The notes beneath the pieces were generated by a model that was given only the letters and a program-made list of their open reading frames with translations, was not told the origin of the DNA and ran no database searches. From contig JAMPIL010000001.1 of assembly GCA_023662725.1 (NCBI GenBank), forward strand, positions 713,796 to 777,795: a stretch of DNA of 64,000 bases, in the 5' to 3' direction. This document shows, one piece after another, positions 16,926 to 26,393 of this stretch. The first letter of the stretch is position 1; every line of letters starts with the position of its first letter. This DNA comes from Ruminococcus flavefaciens (GTDB taxonomy: Bacteria > Bacillota > Clostridia > Oscillospirales > Ruminococcaceae). A program made the translations under genes and the position numbers.

Positions 16926-18587
16926 CTACTTTTCTGCTGCTTTTTTTATTTCTGCACGCGCATTATCAAGCATAAGCTTACTTGGATTATCTCCGCCCAT
17001 AATTCGTGCGATCTCTGATACTCTTCCGTCGAAATCAAGCTGAGTGACATTTGTTTCTGTTCTGTCGTCAGCTATTTTCTTTTCGATCATAAGATGATTA
17101 TCCGCCATAACGGCTATCTGAGAAAGATGAGTTACGCATATTACCTGACGCACTTTGCCTATTTCACGAAGCTTTATCCCTATTTTCTGAGCAGCCTTTC
17201 CGCTTACTCCGGTATCTATTTCATCAAATATCATCGTCGGAATACTGTCCCTTCCGGCAATAACGCTTTTAAGAGCAAGCATAATTCTTGAAAGCTCTCC
17301 TCCGGAAGCGATTTTAGAAATAGGCTTCGGAGCTTCTCCCTTATTGGCAGAAATAAGAAATTCAACCGTGTCCATGCCGTTTACAGTAAGTTTTCCCTTA
17401 TCATGCATAACCGATATAACTACGCCCGACATATTCAGAAATTCCAGCTCTTCTGTAACCTGAGCCGCAAATTTTTTTGCAGTTTCCTCACGGTATTCAT
17501 AAAGAGCCTTCGCTTGTTCGGTTACGGTATGAAGAAGACGCTCTTTCTGAGCATTCAGTTTCTCTATCTCCTCCTGCGAGCTTTCAAACTGCATCACCTC
17601 ACGGCAGGCGTCATCGTAAAGTTTTATAAGACCGCTGCAATCCTCGGCATATTTTCTTTTCATCTTATTAATGTTATTAAGACGAGTTCCGAGATATTCA
17701 AGCCGCTGTCCGTCCAGTTCGATTTTATCCGCAAGATTTTCAAGTTCTGCGGCAATATCGGAAAGCTCGATTTCGGCTGCGGAGAGCCTTTCGTAAAGAG
17801 TATTCAGCCTTGCATCGTCATCGGTAAATCCTGCAAGCTCCGTTTCAGCCGAAACTATCATCTCTGCCGCTGCATCTTCGCCGTTTATCGACTGTATGGC
17901 ATTTTTTATCGAGATGATCGTTTTTTCCGAGTTTTTTGCTAAATCATACTCTTTTTCAAGAGTTTCATCTTCATTCTCTTCAAGCTCAAGTTCGCCGATA
18001 TCGTCAATGATCTCGTTAAGATAGATGCTTCGCTCGATACGGGATTTCTCCTGTTTTTTCAGCTCTCCGAGAGTTCTTGCAGTCTGCTGAAGTTCACGGA
18101 AAGTTTTTCTGTAAGCTTCCAGAAGATCGTTATCTCCGCCGAAATCATCAAGGATGTGAAGATGCTTTTCACTGTCGAGAAGTATCTGATTATCGTGCTG
18201 TCCATGAATATTTATAAGCATACTTCCGATCTCTTTCAATAAAGAAGCGGAGGCTGTCCGGTGATTGATTCGTGAAACGCTGCCGCCGTCTGCACTTATT
18301 TCACGTGTCACGGTGATCTCATCATTTTCATGAGAAACTCCAAGTTCATCAAGCTTAGCGGTTACTGCCGGAGAAAGTTCGGTAAATAATGCTGTTATAA
18401 CGGCTTTATCACAGCCTGTACGGACTATATCTTTAGTACATCTTTGTCCGAGAACGGCGTTTATTCCATTTATCAGTATGGATTTTCCCGCACCTGTTTC
18501 ACCCGTAAAAATATTGAGCTTATCCGTAAGCGGTATCGTTGCTTCACGAATAACCGCAAGATTGCGTATATAAATTTCTTTAAGCAT
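16926..18587 (-). CDS. recN: DNA repair protein RecN
   Basis: A 553-aa SMC-like ATPase that gathers DNA ends during double-strand-break repair. It has an N-terminal head with Walker A (GETGAGKSILING, residues 29-41), a central coiled coil (about 150-370) and a C-terminal head with the ABC signature (ASGGELSRIMLAL) and Walker B (TMIFDEIDTGVSG). Full length. It follows argR with a 10-base gap, and the argR-recN pair (with nadK, tlyA, dxs and ispA upstream) is a conserved clostridial and bacillar gene order. Confidence 0.97.
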   Translation of the reverse strand: MLKEIYIRNLAVIREATIPLTDKLNIFTGETGAGKSILINGINAVLGQRCTKDIVRTGCDKAVITALFTELSPAVTAKLDELGVSHENDEITVTREISADGGSVSRINHRTASASLLKEIGSMLINIHGQHDNQILLDSEKHLHILDDFGGDNDLLEAYRKTFRELQQTARTLGELKKQEKSRIERSIYLNEIIDDIGELELEENEDETLEKEYDLAKNSEKTIISIKNAIQSINGEDAAAEMIVSAETELAGFTDDDARLNTLYERLSAAEIELSDIAAELENLADKIELDGQRLEYLGTRLNNINKMKRKYAEDCSGLIKLYDDACREVMQFESSQEEIEKLNAQKERLLHTVTEQAKALYEYREETAKKFAAQVTEELEFLNMSGVVISVMHDKGKLTVNGMDTVEFLISANKGEAPKPISKIASGGELSRIMLALKSVIAGRDSIPTMIFDEIDTGVSGKAAQKIGIKLREIGKVRQVICVTHLSQIAVMADNHLMIEKKIADDRTETNVTQLDFDGRVSEIARIMGGDNPSKLMLDNARAEIKKAAEK

Positions 18588-18597
18588 CTTTCAGCCC

Positions 18598-19050
18598 TCA
18601 CCTCCCGTGAAAAAGTTCACTCCGGAATTTTTTCGATAATTTCTTTGCGTCCGATTCACTTCTGACAAGAATAAAAATAGTATCGTCGCCGGCTATAGTT
18701 CCGACAACGCCCTCATGATTTACCGAATCTATCGCCGCACACGTTCCCTGAGCCATACCTGCACGGCATTTCAACACTATTGTATTCATCGCATAATCGA
18801 CCGAAAGAACAGCTTCTTCAAAAAAAGTTTTTTCCTCAGCGGCGGAAACAGGCAAAGTATACCTGTATTCACCGTTTTCATCACGCTGTTTTACAAGAGA
18901 GAGCTGCTGAATATCTCTTGAAAGCGTCGCCTGAGTAGTTTTTATTCCCTTTTCTCCGAGCAGTTCTATAAGAAGCTCCTGTGTTGCAACAGGTCTTTCA
19001 GAAATTATCTCAAGTATTGCGTCATGTCTGAGATTTTTCATTTTTTTCAC
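18598..19050 (-). CDS. argR: Arginine repressor ArgR
   Basis: A 150-aa regulator that binds ARG boxes when arginine is bound. The N-terminal winged helix is residues 1-70 (RHDAILEIISERPVATQEL... then TQATLSRDIQQLSL, the recognition helix). The C-terminal hexamerisation and arginine-binding domain ends with the GTIAGDDTIFILV motif, whose paired aspartates contact arginine. It lies between nadK and recN. No arginine biosynthetic genes are in the window, so its targets are elsewhere. Confidence 0.96.
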   Translation of the reverse strand: MKKMKNLRHDAILEIISERPVATQELLIELLGEKGIKTTQATLSRDIQQLSLVKQRDENGEYRYTLPVSAAEEKTFFEEAVLSVDYAMNTIVLKCRAGMAQGTCAAIDSVNHEGVVGTIAGDDTIFILVRSESDAKKLSKKFRSELFHGR

Positions 19051-19059
19051 CGTTTATAA

Positions 19060-19914
19060 TTATTTTATAGGTCTGCAAAGCTTTCGGCTGATTGATTCAT
19101 GGAATGAATTGCCTATAAGATTTACAAATTTAATGTTATAACGTCCTCTGCTTATTTCAATGGATTCATCGCCGTGAAGGTTAAAATGCACCTCTCCATC
19201 AACGTTTATCACCATGCTTTCGCCGTTCTGCGTTTTATCAATGAGACTGAGTCTGCGTCCGGCAGAAAACAGCGTTGCTCTTGAAAAAAGTGAATGCGGA
19301 CAGATAAGCGTCATTTCTATACATTCAAGATCAGGCTCGATGATCGGTCCGCCTGATGAAAGAGCGTACGCTGTTGAGCCTGACGGGGTACTGAAAAGAA
19401 CTCCGTCCGCACGATATTTTCCAACGAGATACCCTTCGGAATAAACCTCAAAATCGCAGATTCTAAGACTTCCCGACCTTGCCGAAACTTCGTTAAGAGC
19501 CGTATGAACAACATCTCCGTTCTCCTCATGAAGAACAATATCAAGAGTCATTCTCTCTGAGATCTCATATTCGCCTGTTGTGAGAAGTTTCAGCTTATCA
19601 AGCTGATCCGCTTCAAGACCTGCCATAAATCCAAGAGTTCCGGTGTTTATGCCGAGAAGTTTCGTATCAGTTCCCATAAGAAGCTTTGCACAGCGAAGAA
19701 TAGTTCCGTCGCCTCCGATTGCTATCACAAAATCGGCGGTTCGTGCAGATTCTTTTATGTCTTCAAACTGCACAAAAGGCTTGTCGGAAAAATCATTTCT
19801 GAATTTTTCGCTTACGCAAACCTCTATTCCGGCTGAATGAAGTACGTCGCAGGCTTCACGGGCGCAGGGAAGCGCATTTTTTTTCTGAAAATTCGGATAA
19901 AGAGCCGCTTTCAT
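19060..19914 (-). CDS. nadK: NAD kinase
   Basis: A 284-aa enzyme that phosphorylates NAD to NADP. The GGDGT motif is at residues 67-71 (AIGGDGTILRCAKLL). The NAD-binding TALNEVSARSG segment, the glycine-rich SGSTAYALSSGGPI and the LICPHSLF strand follow in the usual order. Length is standard. It lies between tlyA and argR in the conserved isoprenoid/recN gene run. Confidence 0.96.
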   Translation of the reverse strand: MKAALYPNFQKKNALPCAREACDVLHSAGIEVCVSEKFRNDFSDKPFVQFEDIKESARTADFVIAIGGDGTILRCAKLLMGTDTKLLGINTGTLGFMAGLEADQLDKLKLLTTGEYEISERMTLDIVLHEENGDVVHTALNEVSARSGSLRICDFEVYSEGYLVGKYRADGVLFSTPSGSTAYALSSGGPIIEPDLECIEMTLICPHSLFSRATLFSAGRRLSLIDKTQNGESMVINVDGEVHFNLHGDESIEISRGRYNIKFVNLIGNSFHESISRKLCRPIK

Positions 19915-19925
19915 ATAAGTTCTCC

Positions 19926-20711
19926 TTAAAGTTTATCGAACGAACTTTCAACAAGTTCTTTGAAATCACGGATGAAATATTCTCCCCTTGCTTTTCGCAG
20001 CAAAACGAGATATTCTATATTTCCGCTTCCGCCTTTTACAGGGGAAAATGTATATTTTTCGGGAAAAAGTCCCATTCCTGCCGCAAATGAATCAATATCG
20101 GAGAGAACACGCATATGAACCTTTTTATTCTTAACGATACCACCCTTGCCGACATCTCTTTTTCCGGCTTCAAACTGAGGTTTTATGAGGACTGCGGCTG
20201 CGGCATTCTCATGAAGAAGCTCATAAATTTTAGGAAATATCATTTTTATTGAAATAAAAGAAACATCCGCACAGATAAAATCAACGCCGCCTCCGAGCAT
20301 TTCAGGAGTTACATTGCGTATATCGGTTTTTTCCATGCTAACAACTCTTTTATCGTTCTTCAGAACTTCGGCAAGCTGATCATGTCCCACATCTACTGCA
20401 AACACTTTTGAAGCTCCATTTCTTAGCATAAAATCGGTGAAGCCTCCTGTTGATGCACCTATATCGAGGCAGACTTTTCCCTCAAAATCAAGATCAAATT
20501 CCCGAGCTGCTTTTTCAAGCTTCAAAGCTCCTCTGCCAACATAGATCTCCCGTTCAGAGGACTCGATATTGTCGGCAGACGAAACCTCGTCGGACGGCTT
20601 TTTTGCGGCAATTCCGTTAACGGTAACGTTTCCTGATTTTATCATTTCCTTTGCTCTTTCACGGCTTCTTGCAATTCCTCTTGCAACAAGTTCGCTGTCA
20701 AGCCTCGCCAT
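19926..20711 (-). CDS. TlyA family RNA 2'-O-methyltransferase
   Basis: A 261-aa protein with an N-terminal S4 RNA-binding domain (residues 1-50) and an FtsJ-type SAM methyltransferase. Motif I is CLDIGASTGGFTDF (81-94), and the tetrad Asp and Lys are in FICADVSFISIK and LIKPQFE. Family members 2'-O-methylate cytidines in 16S and 23S rRNA. Some are annotated as haemolysins on old evidence. It overlaps the dxs 3' end by 14 bases. Confidence 0.93.
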   Translation of the reverse strand: MARLDSELVARGIARSRERAKEMIKSGNVTVNGIAAKKPSDEVSSADNIESSEREIYVGRGALKLEKAAREFDLDFEGKVCLDIGASTGGFTDFMLRNGASKVFAVDVGHDQLAEVLKNDKRVVSMEKTDIRNVTPEMLGGGVDFICADVSFISIKMIFPKIYELLHENAAAAVLIKPQFEAGKRDVGKGGIVKNKKVHMRVLSDIDSFAAGMGLFPEKYTFSPVKGGSGNIEYLVLLRKARGEYFIRDFKELVESSFDKL

Positions 20712-22596
20712 TTTTCATGCTCCTTTTTCTGATGTGAAGAATCATTTTTTCACAGGAAAGTCCCATTTCATCAAGACACTCTGCAACTGAAGCATGCTTT
20801 ATAAAGCCGTCGGCAGTTACACGGCTGTACTCTCCTGCAAAAGAATATTCGGCAAGAAGAGTTCCGATTTTTTCTGAAATGCTTCCGCTGCCCATACTTT
20901 CCTCAAAGAAAATGATTCGTCTGTAATCCTTTATTTCATCTATAATGCCACTGCAAAGCGGATATATCTTTGTAAGCTTGAGCAGATCGCAGTTTATTCC
21001 GTCTTTGCATAAAATACTCTGAGCTTTAAGAGCCTCACCGAAAATTCTTCCGTAAGTTATAATAAGAGTATCGCTTTTTCCACGACCAATAAGAATATGG
21101 TCATTGGTGACGTAATTACAGCTTGAATCGTTTTTTTCGCTTCCTCTTGGATAACGTACAGCAGCGAGTCCTTTTTCCCTGTAAATAGCCTCATTCATGC
21201 ATATTTTCAGTTCTTCATAGCAAGATGGAGAGTATATCGCTGTATTTTTTATAGATGTAAGCATCGGAACATCAAGAAGTCCCTGGTGAGTCTCACCGTC
21301 TTCACCGACTGCGCCTGCACGATCAATTCCAAGAACAACATGCAGCTTTCCTATCGCAACATCATGAACAAGCTGGTCGTATGAACGCTGGAGAAACGTT
21401 GAATACACCGCAAAAACGGGGATCTGTCCCATTGAAGCAAGTCCCCCGGCGAATGTAACGGCATGCTGCTCCGCAATTCCGACATCGAAAAATCTTTCCG
21501 GAAATCTGCTATGAAAAAATTGCAGTCCTGTTCCGTATTTCATGGCGGCTGTTATAGCGACTATCCTGTTGTCATTTTCAGCCATTTCAACGAGCTTCTT
21601 TCCGAAAACCGTGGAATAGCATTCATCAGCTGAAACCTCGGGATTTCCTGTTGAAATATCAAATTTAGAAATTCCATGATACTCTCCCGGATTATCTTCT
21701 GCGGGCGGATATCCCTTTCCCTTGGTTGTTTTAACGTGTATCATAACCGGCTGATGATATGTTTTTGCCATATGCATTATCTCTTCAAGCTCAACAAGGC
21801 TGTGACCGTTTACCGGTCCGAGATAAACAAATCCCATATCTTCAAATATATTGCTGTTTTCAAGAATATGATACTTAACGGAATCTTTGACGTTTTTTAT
21901 GCTTTTAGCCATAGAATTCCCCATTATCGGTATTTTTTCCAGTCCTCTTTCAACAGCTCTTTTGGTATTGAGATACTTTTCAGTATTTCTCAATGACGTA
22001 AGATATTTTGCAAGAGAACCAACGCTTTTTGAGATAGACATATCGTTATCATTGAGAATCACAATAAGATTATTATTCTTATCCCTGAGACTGTTATTCA
22101 TGGCTTCATAAAACATTCCGCCGGTCATTGCTCCGTCGCCTATAACAGCAACGGCGTAATTATTTTTCCCCTGAAGCTTCATTGCTTCAGCAATACCGCA
22201 CGCCACGGAAACAGAAGTGCTGCTGTGACCGCTTATAAAAGTATCATGTACGCTTTCCTCCGGCTTCGGGAATCCGGATATACCGTTTTTTCGGCGAAGA
22301 GTCGAAAAGCTATTCAGTCTTCCGGTAAGTATTTTGTGGGTGTAAGCCTGATGACCGACATCCCAGATTATTTTATCCTCCGGCGAATTAAAATTGCGGT
22401 GAAGAGCCATTGTAAGCTCCACCACGCCTAAATTTGAAGCAAGATGCCCGCCTGTTTTAGATACCGTTGTAATAAGAATATTTCTGATATCGCTGCAAAG
22501 GCTGCTGCACTGTTTAAGCGAAAGATTTTTAAGATCCTGCGGCAGCTGGAGTTCTTGCAGCGTCACTTTTTTTTCTGAATTATTTTTTTCTCTCAT
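20698..22596 (-). CDS. dxs: 1-deoxy-D-xylulose-5-phosphate synthase
   Basis: A 632-aa TPP enzyme that condenses pyruvate and glyceraldehyde-3-phosphate, the first step of the MEP isoprenoid route. TPP-binding motif GDGAMTGGMFYEAMNN is near residue 150, and the transketolase-type catalytic segment FFDVGIAEQHAVTFAGG is near 370. It lies downstream of ispA, so early and late steps of prenyl diphosphate synthesis are in one transcription direction. A 130-base gap with a palindrome separates it from ispA. Confidence 0.97.
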   Translation of the reverse strand: MREKNNSEKKVTLQELQLPQDLKNLSLKQCSSLCSDIRNILITTVSKTGGHLASNLGVVELTMALHRNFNSPEDKIIWDVGHQAYTHKILTGRLNSFSTLRRKNGISGFPKPEESVHDTFISGHSSTSVSVACGIAEAMKLQGKNNYAVAVIGDGAMTGGMFYEAMNNSLRDKNNNLIVILNDNDMSISKSVGSLAKYLTSLRNTEKYLNTKRAVERGLEKIPIMGNSMAKSIKNVKDSVKYHILENSNIFEDMGFVYLGPVNGHSLVELEEIMHMAKTYHQPVMIHVKTTKGKGYPPAEDNPGEYHGISKFDISTGNPEVSADECYSTVFGKKLVEMAENDNRIVAITAAMKYGTGLQFFHSRFPERFFDVGIAEQHAVTFAGGLASMGQIPVFAVYSTFLQRSYDQLVHDVAIGKLHVVLGIDRAGAVGEDGETHQGLLDVPMLTSIKNTAIYSPSCYEELKICMNEAIYREKGLAAVRYPRGSEKNDSSCNYVTNDHILIGRGKSDTLIITYGRIFGEALKAQSILCKDGINCDLLKLTKIYPLCSGIIDEIKDYRRIIFFEESMGSGSISEKIGTLLAEYSFAGEYSRVTADGFIKHASVAECLDEMGLSCEKMILHIRKRSMKNGEA

Positions 22597-22606
22597 TATT
22601 TATGAA

Positions 22607-22714
22607 GCGGAGCATACGATATATTCACCGTTATTGCAAAGTCAAAATGACGGAAATCCGCCTAAAACCCTCTCATTTTTGCAATAGCGTTGAATACAGT
22701 TTTCTTTTCTCCGC
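22607..22714. repeat. Imperfect 108-bp palindrome between ispA and dxs
   Basis: GCGGAG at both ends, in opposite orientation, and an inner pair of inverted segments (TATTCACCGTTATTGCAAA at the left against TATTCAACGCTATTGCAAA read from the right). The centre contains a GGAAATCCGCC stretch. It would form a long hairpin in the ispA-dxs transcript. No ORF. It may be a degenerate relative of the other palindromic elements or a termination/attenuation structure. Confidence 0.45.
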
Positions 22715-22726
22715 AGCTCCTTTATG

Positions 22727-23617
22727 TTAATTTTTCCTTTTCAGAAGCATGGAAGTCAGATCTTTAAGAAACTGATTATTTCCGAATTTTTCAAGCAGAA
22801 GCATTGCTTCCTCTGTAATATTTCCGGCAATATCCTGAGCCTTTTCAACTCCGTAAAGAGTAACAAAAGTAGTCTTATTCTCCTGAGAATCGCTGCCGAT
22901 AGGCTTTCCTAATTCTTCTGCCGTGCTTGTAACATCAAGAATATCGTCAATTATCTGAAAAGCGAGTCCGAGTTTATAGCCGTATTCCGAAGCGGCTGCA
23001 ATAGCCTCGTCATCAGCTCCGGCACATATGCATCCCATCATACAGGAAACGGAAATAAGCTCGCCCGTTTTGTGACGATACATATTACGGAGGTTTTCCT
23101 CATCAACGTCGTTTCGCTTCTCATTTTCCATGTCGATAACCTGACCGCCTATCATGCCGTTTTTTCCGACAGCCTTTGCAAGAACTGAGATTATCCTGAT
23201 CTTCTGCATATCCGTAAGAGAATTATCATCCGCAATAATTTCAAACGGAAGAACGGAAAGAGCATCGCCGGCAAGAATTGCTTCGGCTTCTCCGAAAGCT
23301 TTGTGGCAGGAAGGCTTACCACGACGAAAATCATCGTTATCCATAGCCGGAAGATCATCATGTATAAGCGAAAAAGTGTGTATCATCTCAATGGCGCAGG
23401 CAGGAGCGGCGGCTGTTTTATAATCGCCTCCGCAGGCTTCGCAGAAAGCATAAACAAGAACAGGTCTTATACGTTTTCCGCCCGCTTCAAGAGAATAATT
23501 CATTGCATCTATCAGGGTTTTCTGAGATTTTTCAGATTCCTGACAAACATTGTATTTTTTCAGATGCTTTTCGGTAAAATCAATGTACTCCGAAAATTTA
23601 TTTTTAAATTCACTCAT
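22727..23617 (-). CDS. ispA: Polyprenyl (geranyl/farnesyl) diphosphate synthase
   Basis: A 296-aa all-alpha trans-prenyltransferase that joins IPP to allylic diphosphates, most likely making farnesyl diphosphate. The first aspartate-rich motif is HDDLPAMDND (residues 86-95) with FS and TFSLIH just before it, and the second is FQIIDDILDVT. GGKRIRP (47-53) binds IPP diphosphate. It follows xseB by 17 bases, the classic xseA-xseB-ispA-dxs order. Confidence 0.95.
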   Translation of the reverse strand: MSEFKNKFSEYIDFTEKHLKKYNVCQESEKSQKTLIDAMNYSLEAGGKRIRPVLVYAFCEACGGDYKTAAAPACAIEMIHTFSLIHDDLPAMDNDDFRRGKPSCHKAFGEAEAILAGDALSVLPFEIIADDNSLTDMQKIRIISVLAKAVGKNGMIGGQVIDMENEKRNDVDEENLRNMYRHKTGELISVSCMMGCICAGADDEAIAAASEYGYKLGLAFQIIDDILDVTSTAEELGKPIGSDSQENKTTFVTLYGVEKAQDIAGNITEEAMLLLEKFGNNQFLKDLTSMLLKRKN

Positions 23618-23634
23618 TTTAAGTTTTCCGGCAA

Positions 23635-23823
23635 TTATTCGCCGTCATCCTCCGTTATTTTTATCTTGGCTTCTTCAAGCTGTTTTTTGCATAATGCAGA
23701 AAGCTTAACTCCTTCACCGTAAAGCTCGACAGCTTTTTCCAGCGGAATATCTCCTTTTTCCAGCTCGGCAACAATTTTTCCGAGTTTTATCATATTATCC
23801 TCAAAAGTTAATTTTTCATCCAT
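23635..23823 (-). CDS. xseB: Exodeoxyribonuclease VII small subunit
   Basis: A 62-aa helical subunit that assembles along the coiled-coil arms of XseA. It shows the typical FEDNMIKLGKIVAELEKGDIPLEKAVELYGEG pattern (an LE-x-GD-x-PLE motif around residues 20-28). It sits four bases downstream of xseA and 17 bases upstream of ispA. Confidence 0.95.
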   Translation of the reverse strand: MDEKLTFEDNMIKLGKIVAELEKGDIPLEKAVELYGEGVKLSALCKKQLEEAKIKITEDDGE

Positions 23824-23827
23824 TTTA

Positions 23828-25018
23828 TCACCATTTTTCGATTACCTCAGCATTAAATCCTCCGCTGCCAAGACGTATTTTCACTTCATCGCCGCACTCT
23901 AGATTTTCAGAGCTGTTTACGAGCGTATCCCTGCTGTAAACAAGGGAATATCCTCTTGCAAGAACCTTCAGCGGACTTAGACTATCGAGTCTTGCGATTT
24001 TCTCCACAAGTTCAGAATCAAGTCTTGAACAAAAGCCTTCAAAGGCAGTCTTACTGCGTTTTTCCAGAGATATGAGCTTTTCCTCGTTAAGCCTTAAGCG
24101 ATTTGCAGGCGATTGAGCTGAAAGCGCAAGATTCAGAGTATTCAGCTTACCTTCGGCTGTTCTTACAGCGGAAAGAGCCGACTTTTCCACTCTTTTTTCA
24201 AGACTGTTGATTCGCTCCAAAAGACTCTCAACTGATGGAGCTGAAAGCTCGGCAGCAGCAGACGGAGTCGGCGCACGCATATCTGCAGCAAGATCGGCAA
24301 TTGTGAAATCAACCTCGTGTCCGACTGCGGAAATCACAGGAACATTGCAGTTATAAATTCCATAAGCGACCTTTTCCGTATTGAAAGCGCTGAGATCTTC
24401 GGAAGAACCGCCTCCTCTGCCGACAATAATTACGTCGCATCCAGCAGTTTCCGCTTTGATTATTCCTCTGCATATTGATTCCGGAGCTTCATTTCCCTGA
24501 ACAAGAGCGTTTACCGCATAGATCTCGCCGATAGGATAGCGTCTTGTCAGCACGTTTATGATGTCATGGACAGCCGCTCCGCTAAGCGACGTTACAACTC
24601 CGATCTTCGCAGGCATTTCCGGTAGTGAACGCTTATGTGCGCTGTCGAATATTCCCTCTTTTGCGAGTTTTTTCTTCAGCTGTTCAAGAGCAGCTCCGGC
24701 TTTTCCGGCTCCTTCCGGAACAATATCGTTAACATAAAGCTGATATACTCCGTCTCTTTCATAAACGGAAACGCTTCCTGAAACGATGACCGCCATTCCA
24801 TCCTCCGGCAGAAACTTCAATCTTGACGCAGCAGACGAAAACATAACCGCCTTGATTGCACTTTCGCTGTCTTTAAGGGTAAAATACATATGTCCGCTTC
24901 GGAAATGACGAACGAAATTAGAGATCTCTCCCTTAACCATTATTCCCTGAAGTTTTTTGTCGCCTTTAAGAGAAAAGCCTATATATTTATTGATTTGAGT
25001 AACAGTTAAAACAGGCAT
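23828..25018 (-). CDS. xseA: Exodeoxyribonuclease VII large subunit
   Basis: A 396-aa nuclease subunit that degrades single-stranded DNA from both ends. An N-terminal OB fold (residues 1-100: VTQINKYIGFSLKGDKKLQGIMVKGEISNF) precedes the catalytic domain with GVVTSLSGAAVHDIINV, RGGGSSEDLSAFN and VGHEVDFTIADLAADMRAPTPSAAAE blocks. A coiled-coil region of about 90 residues follows. Its ATG directly abuts the stop of the TsaD-like gene (TAA then ATG), with no intergenic base. Confidence 0.97.
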   Translation of the reverse strand: MPVLTVTQINKYIGFSLKGDKKLQGIMVKGEISNFVRHFRSGHMYFTLKDSESAIKAVMFSSAASRLKFLPEDGMAVIVSGSVSVYERDGVYQLYVNDIVPEGAGKAGAALEQLKKKLAKEGIFDSAHKRSLPEMPAKIGVVTSLSGAAVHDIINVLTRRYPIGEIYAVNALVQGNEAPESICRGIIKAETAGCDVIIVGRGGGSSEDLSAFNTEKVAYGIYNCNVPVISAVGHEVDFTIADLAADMRAPTPSAAAELSAPSVESLLERINSLEKRVEKSALSAVRTAEGKLNTLNLALSAQSPANRLRLNEEKLISLEKRSKTAFEGFCSRLDSELVEKIARLDSLSPLKVLARGYSLVYSRDTLVNSSENLECGDEVKIRLGSGGFNAEVIEKW

Positions 25019-25966
25019 TTAAACTTCTCCAATACTTTTCAGATAACCATATATCGCTACACCTGCAGCATTATCGCAGGAAAATTCAGGTACGGCAAAG
25101 CTTGCTTCCGGAAATCGGGAAATAATCTTTTTTCGGATGATCATATCCGACATTACTCCTCCTGCAAAAACAAGAGGAAGTTCTCCGTATTTTCCAACAG
25201 CATAAGAGGTCATTTCCAGAATCGTTCCAGCAATATAATCCAGACAATACGCAGCGATATTCTGAGGTTTTTCACCGTTTTTCATCATATCCCGGCACTT
25301 ATTTTCAACTCCGGAAAGACAGCAGTTTCCGTCTTTAAGCTTGATTTTCGTCTTATATCTTTTATCGGAATTTTCGGCAAGCTTTTCAAGCTCTTTTCCG
25401 CACGGAAATTCAAGTCCGAGCATTACTCCGGTTCTGTCGACAGCCTGTCCTGCCTTTAAATCGAGGGACGAACCTATCTGTGAGATTTCGAGAACATTCT
25501 CTGCATCCGGATGACAAAACAGACAATCGGTAGTTCCTCCGCTTACATGAAAGGCTATAAATTGCCGATTAACAAGTTCCAATCTGTTTGCGGAGTAAAG
25601 TGCTGCAAGAATATGTCCTATCTGATGAGAGGTTTTATAAAGCGGGATTTTATTTGCTGCGGCAAAAGACCTTGCCAAACCCTCTCCGCAGAGAAAACAC
25701 GGCATATACGACCCTTTCGCATTTCTCGGACGTACAGACGCAGAAACTGCGCTTATCTTTCCGACAGAACTATTCCCAAAAAGCTCTTCCATAATTTCCG
25801 GAAGCTGCTTTGTATGGTGAAAAACAGCGTCGCTCTGACGCAGACCAAGCTCGCCTTTTTTTACCGGAAGAAGCTTTTTAGCCTGATATATCTTGTTTTC
25901 ATCACTCGAATAAACAGCCGCCGAGGTTGTATAATTGCTTGTATCTATTCCGAGAAACTCAGGCAT
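25019..25966 (-). CDS. TsaD/Kae1-like ASKHA protein (second branch, not canonical TsaD)
   Basis: About 315 aa. It begins EFLGIDTSNYTTSAAVY, an ASKHA phosphate-loop, and carries the two metal-ligand histidines of the family as H114-x3-H118 (SHQIGH, versus HHMEGH in TsaD). The later FAGGVMSD and CDNAAGVAIYGYLK blocks match the TsaD GGVAAN and CTDNAAMIA positions. It differs from TsaD in many other places and lies between nusB and xseA, where clostridia often have this paralogue. I chose ATG 25966, which overlaps the nusB stop by eight bases; AAGGAA is upstream. Function is unknown, and the old label O-sialoglycoprotein endopeptidase is not supported. Confidence 0.8.
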   Translation of the reverse strand: MPEFLGIDTSNYTTSAAVYSSDENKIYQAKKLLPVKKGELGLRQSDAVFHHTKQLPEIMEELFGNSSVGKISAVSASVRPRNAKGSYMPCFLCGEGLARSFAAANKIPLYKTSHQIGHILAALYSANRLELVNRQFIAFHVSGGTTDCLFCHPDAENVLEISQIGSSLDLKAGQAVDRTGVMLGLEFPCGKELEKLAENSDKRYKTKIKLKDGNCCLSGVENKCRDMMKNGEKPQNIAAYCLDYIAGTILEMTSYAVGKYGELPLVFAGGVMSDMIIRKKIISRFPEASFAVPEFSCDNAAGVAIYGYLKSIGEV

Positions 25967-26375
25967 TTTCTTCGGTTTCCTTCCGACGGTCTCTTGAAAA
26001 TGCTCCGAGAACGCCATTGATAAAAGAAGTATCCTCCTGATAAGTATACACCATAGAAAGCTTTATCGCTTCGCTTATTGCGGCATTCATAGGAGTGTTG
26101 TCATCATATATTGATTCGTAAAGTGCTATCCTGAGTATCGCAATATTCAGCTTGGAAATACGGGAAATATTTCTTGATTTACTGTATCCGGAAATAATCT
26201 TGTCAAGCTCTTCAGCATGACTTATAGTTCCTTCTACGATTTTTTTGACCTCGTCATTAACAGTAATTTCTTCAATTTCTTCTGCGATATCATAAAGTTC
26301 CTGAACATCGTCATCACGCAGAAGCTGCTCGAAAACAAGCTTGAATGCGCTGTCTCTTATTTCACGTCTTGTCAT
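25959..26375 (-). CDS. nusB: Transcription antitermination factor NusB
   Basis: A 138-aa all-helical protein that binds boxA RNA with NusE (S10) and prevents premature termination in rRNA operons. It starts MTRREIRDSAFKLVFEQL, and the C-terminal block DDNTPMNAAISEAIKLSMVYTYQEDTSFINGVLGAF is the conserved NusB ending (INGVL). It follows the Asp23 gene by 18 bases. Confidence 0.95.
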   Translation of the reverse strand: MTRREIRDSAFKLVFEQLLRDDDVQELYDIAEEIEEITVNDEVKKIVEGTISHAEELDKIISGYSKSRNISRISKLNIAILRIALYESIYDDNTPMNAAISEAIKLSMVYTYQEDTSFINGVLGAFSRDRRKETEENA

Positions 26376-26393
26376 TTTTAAACTCCTTTAATA

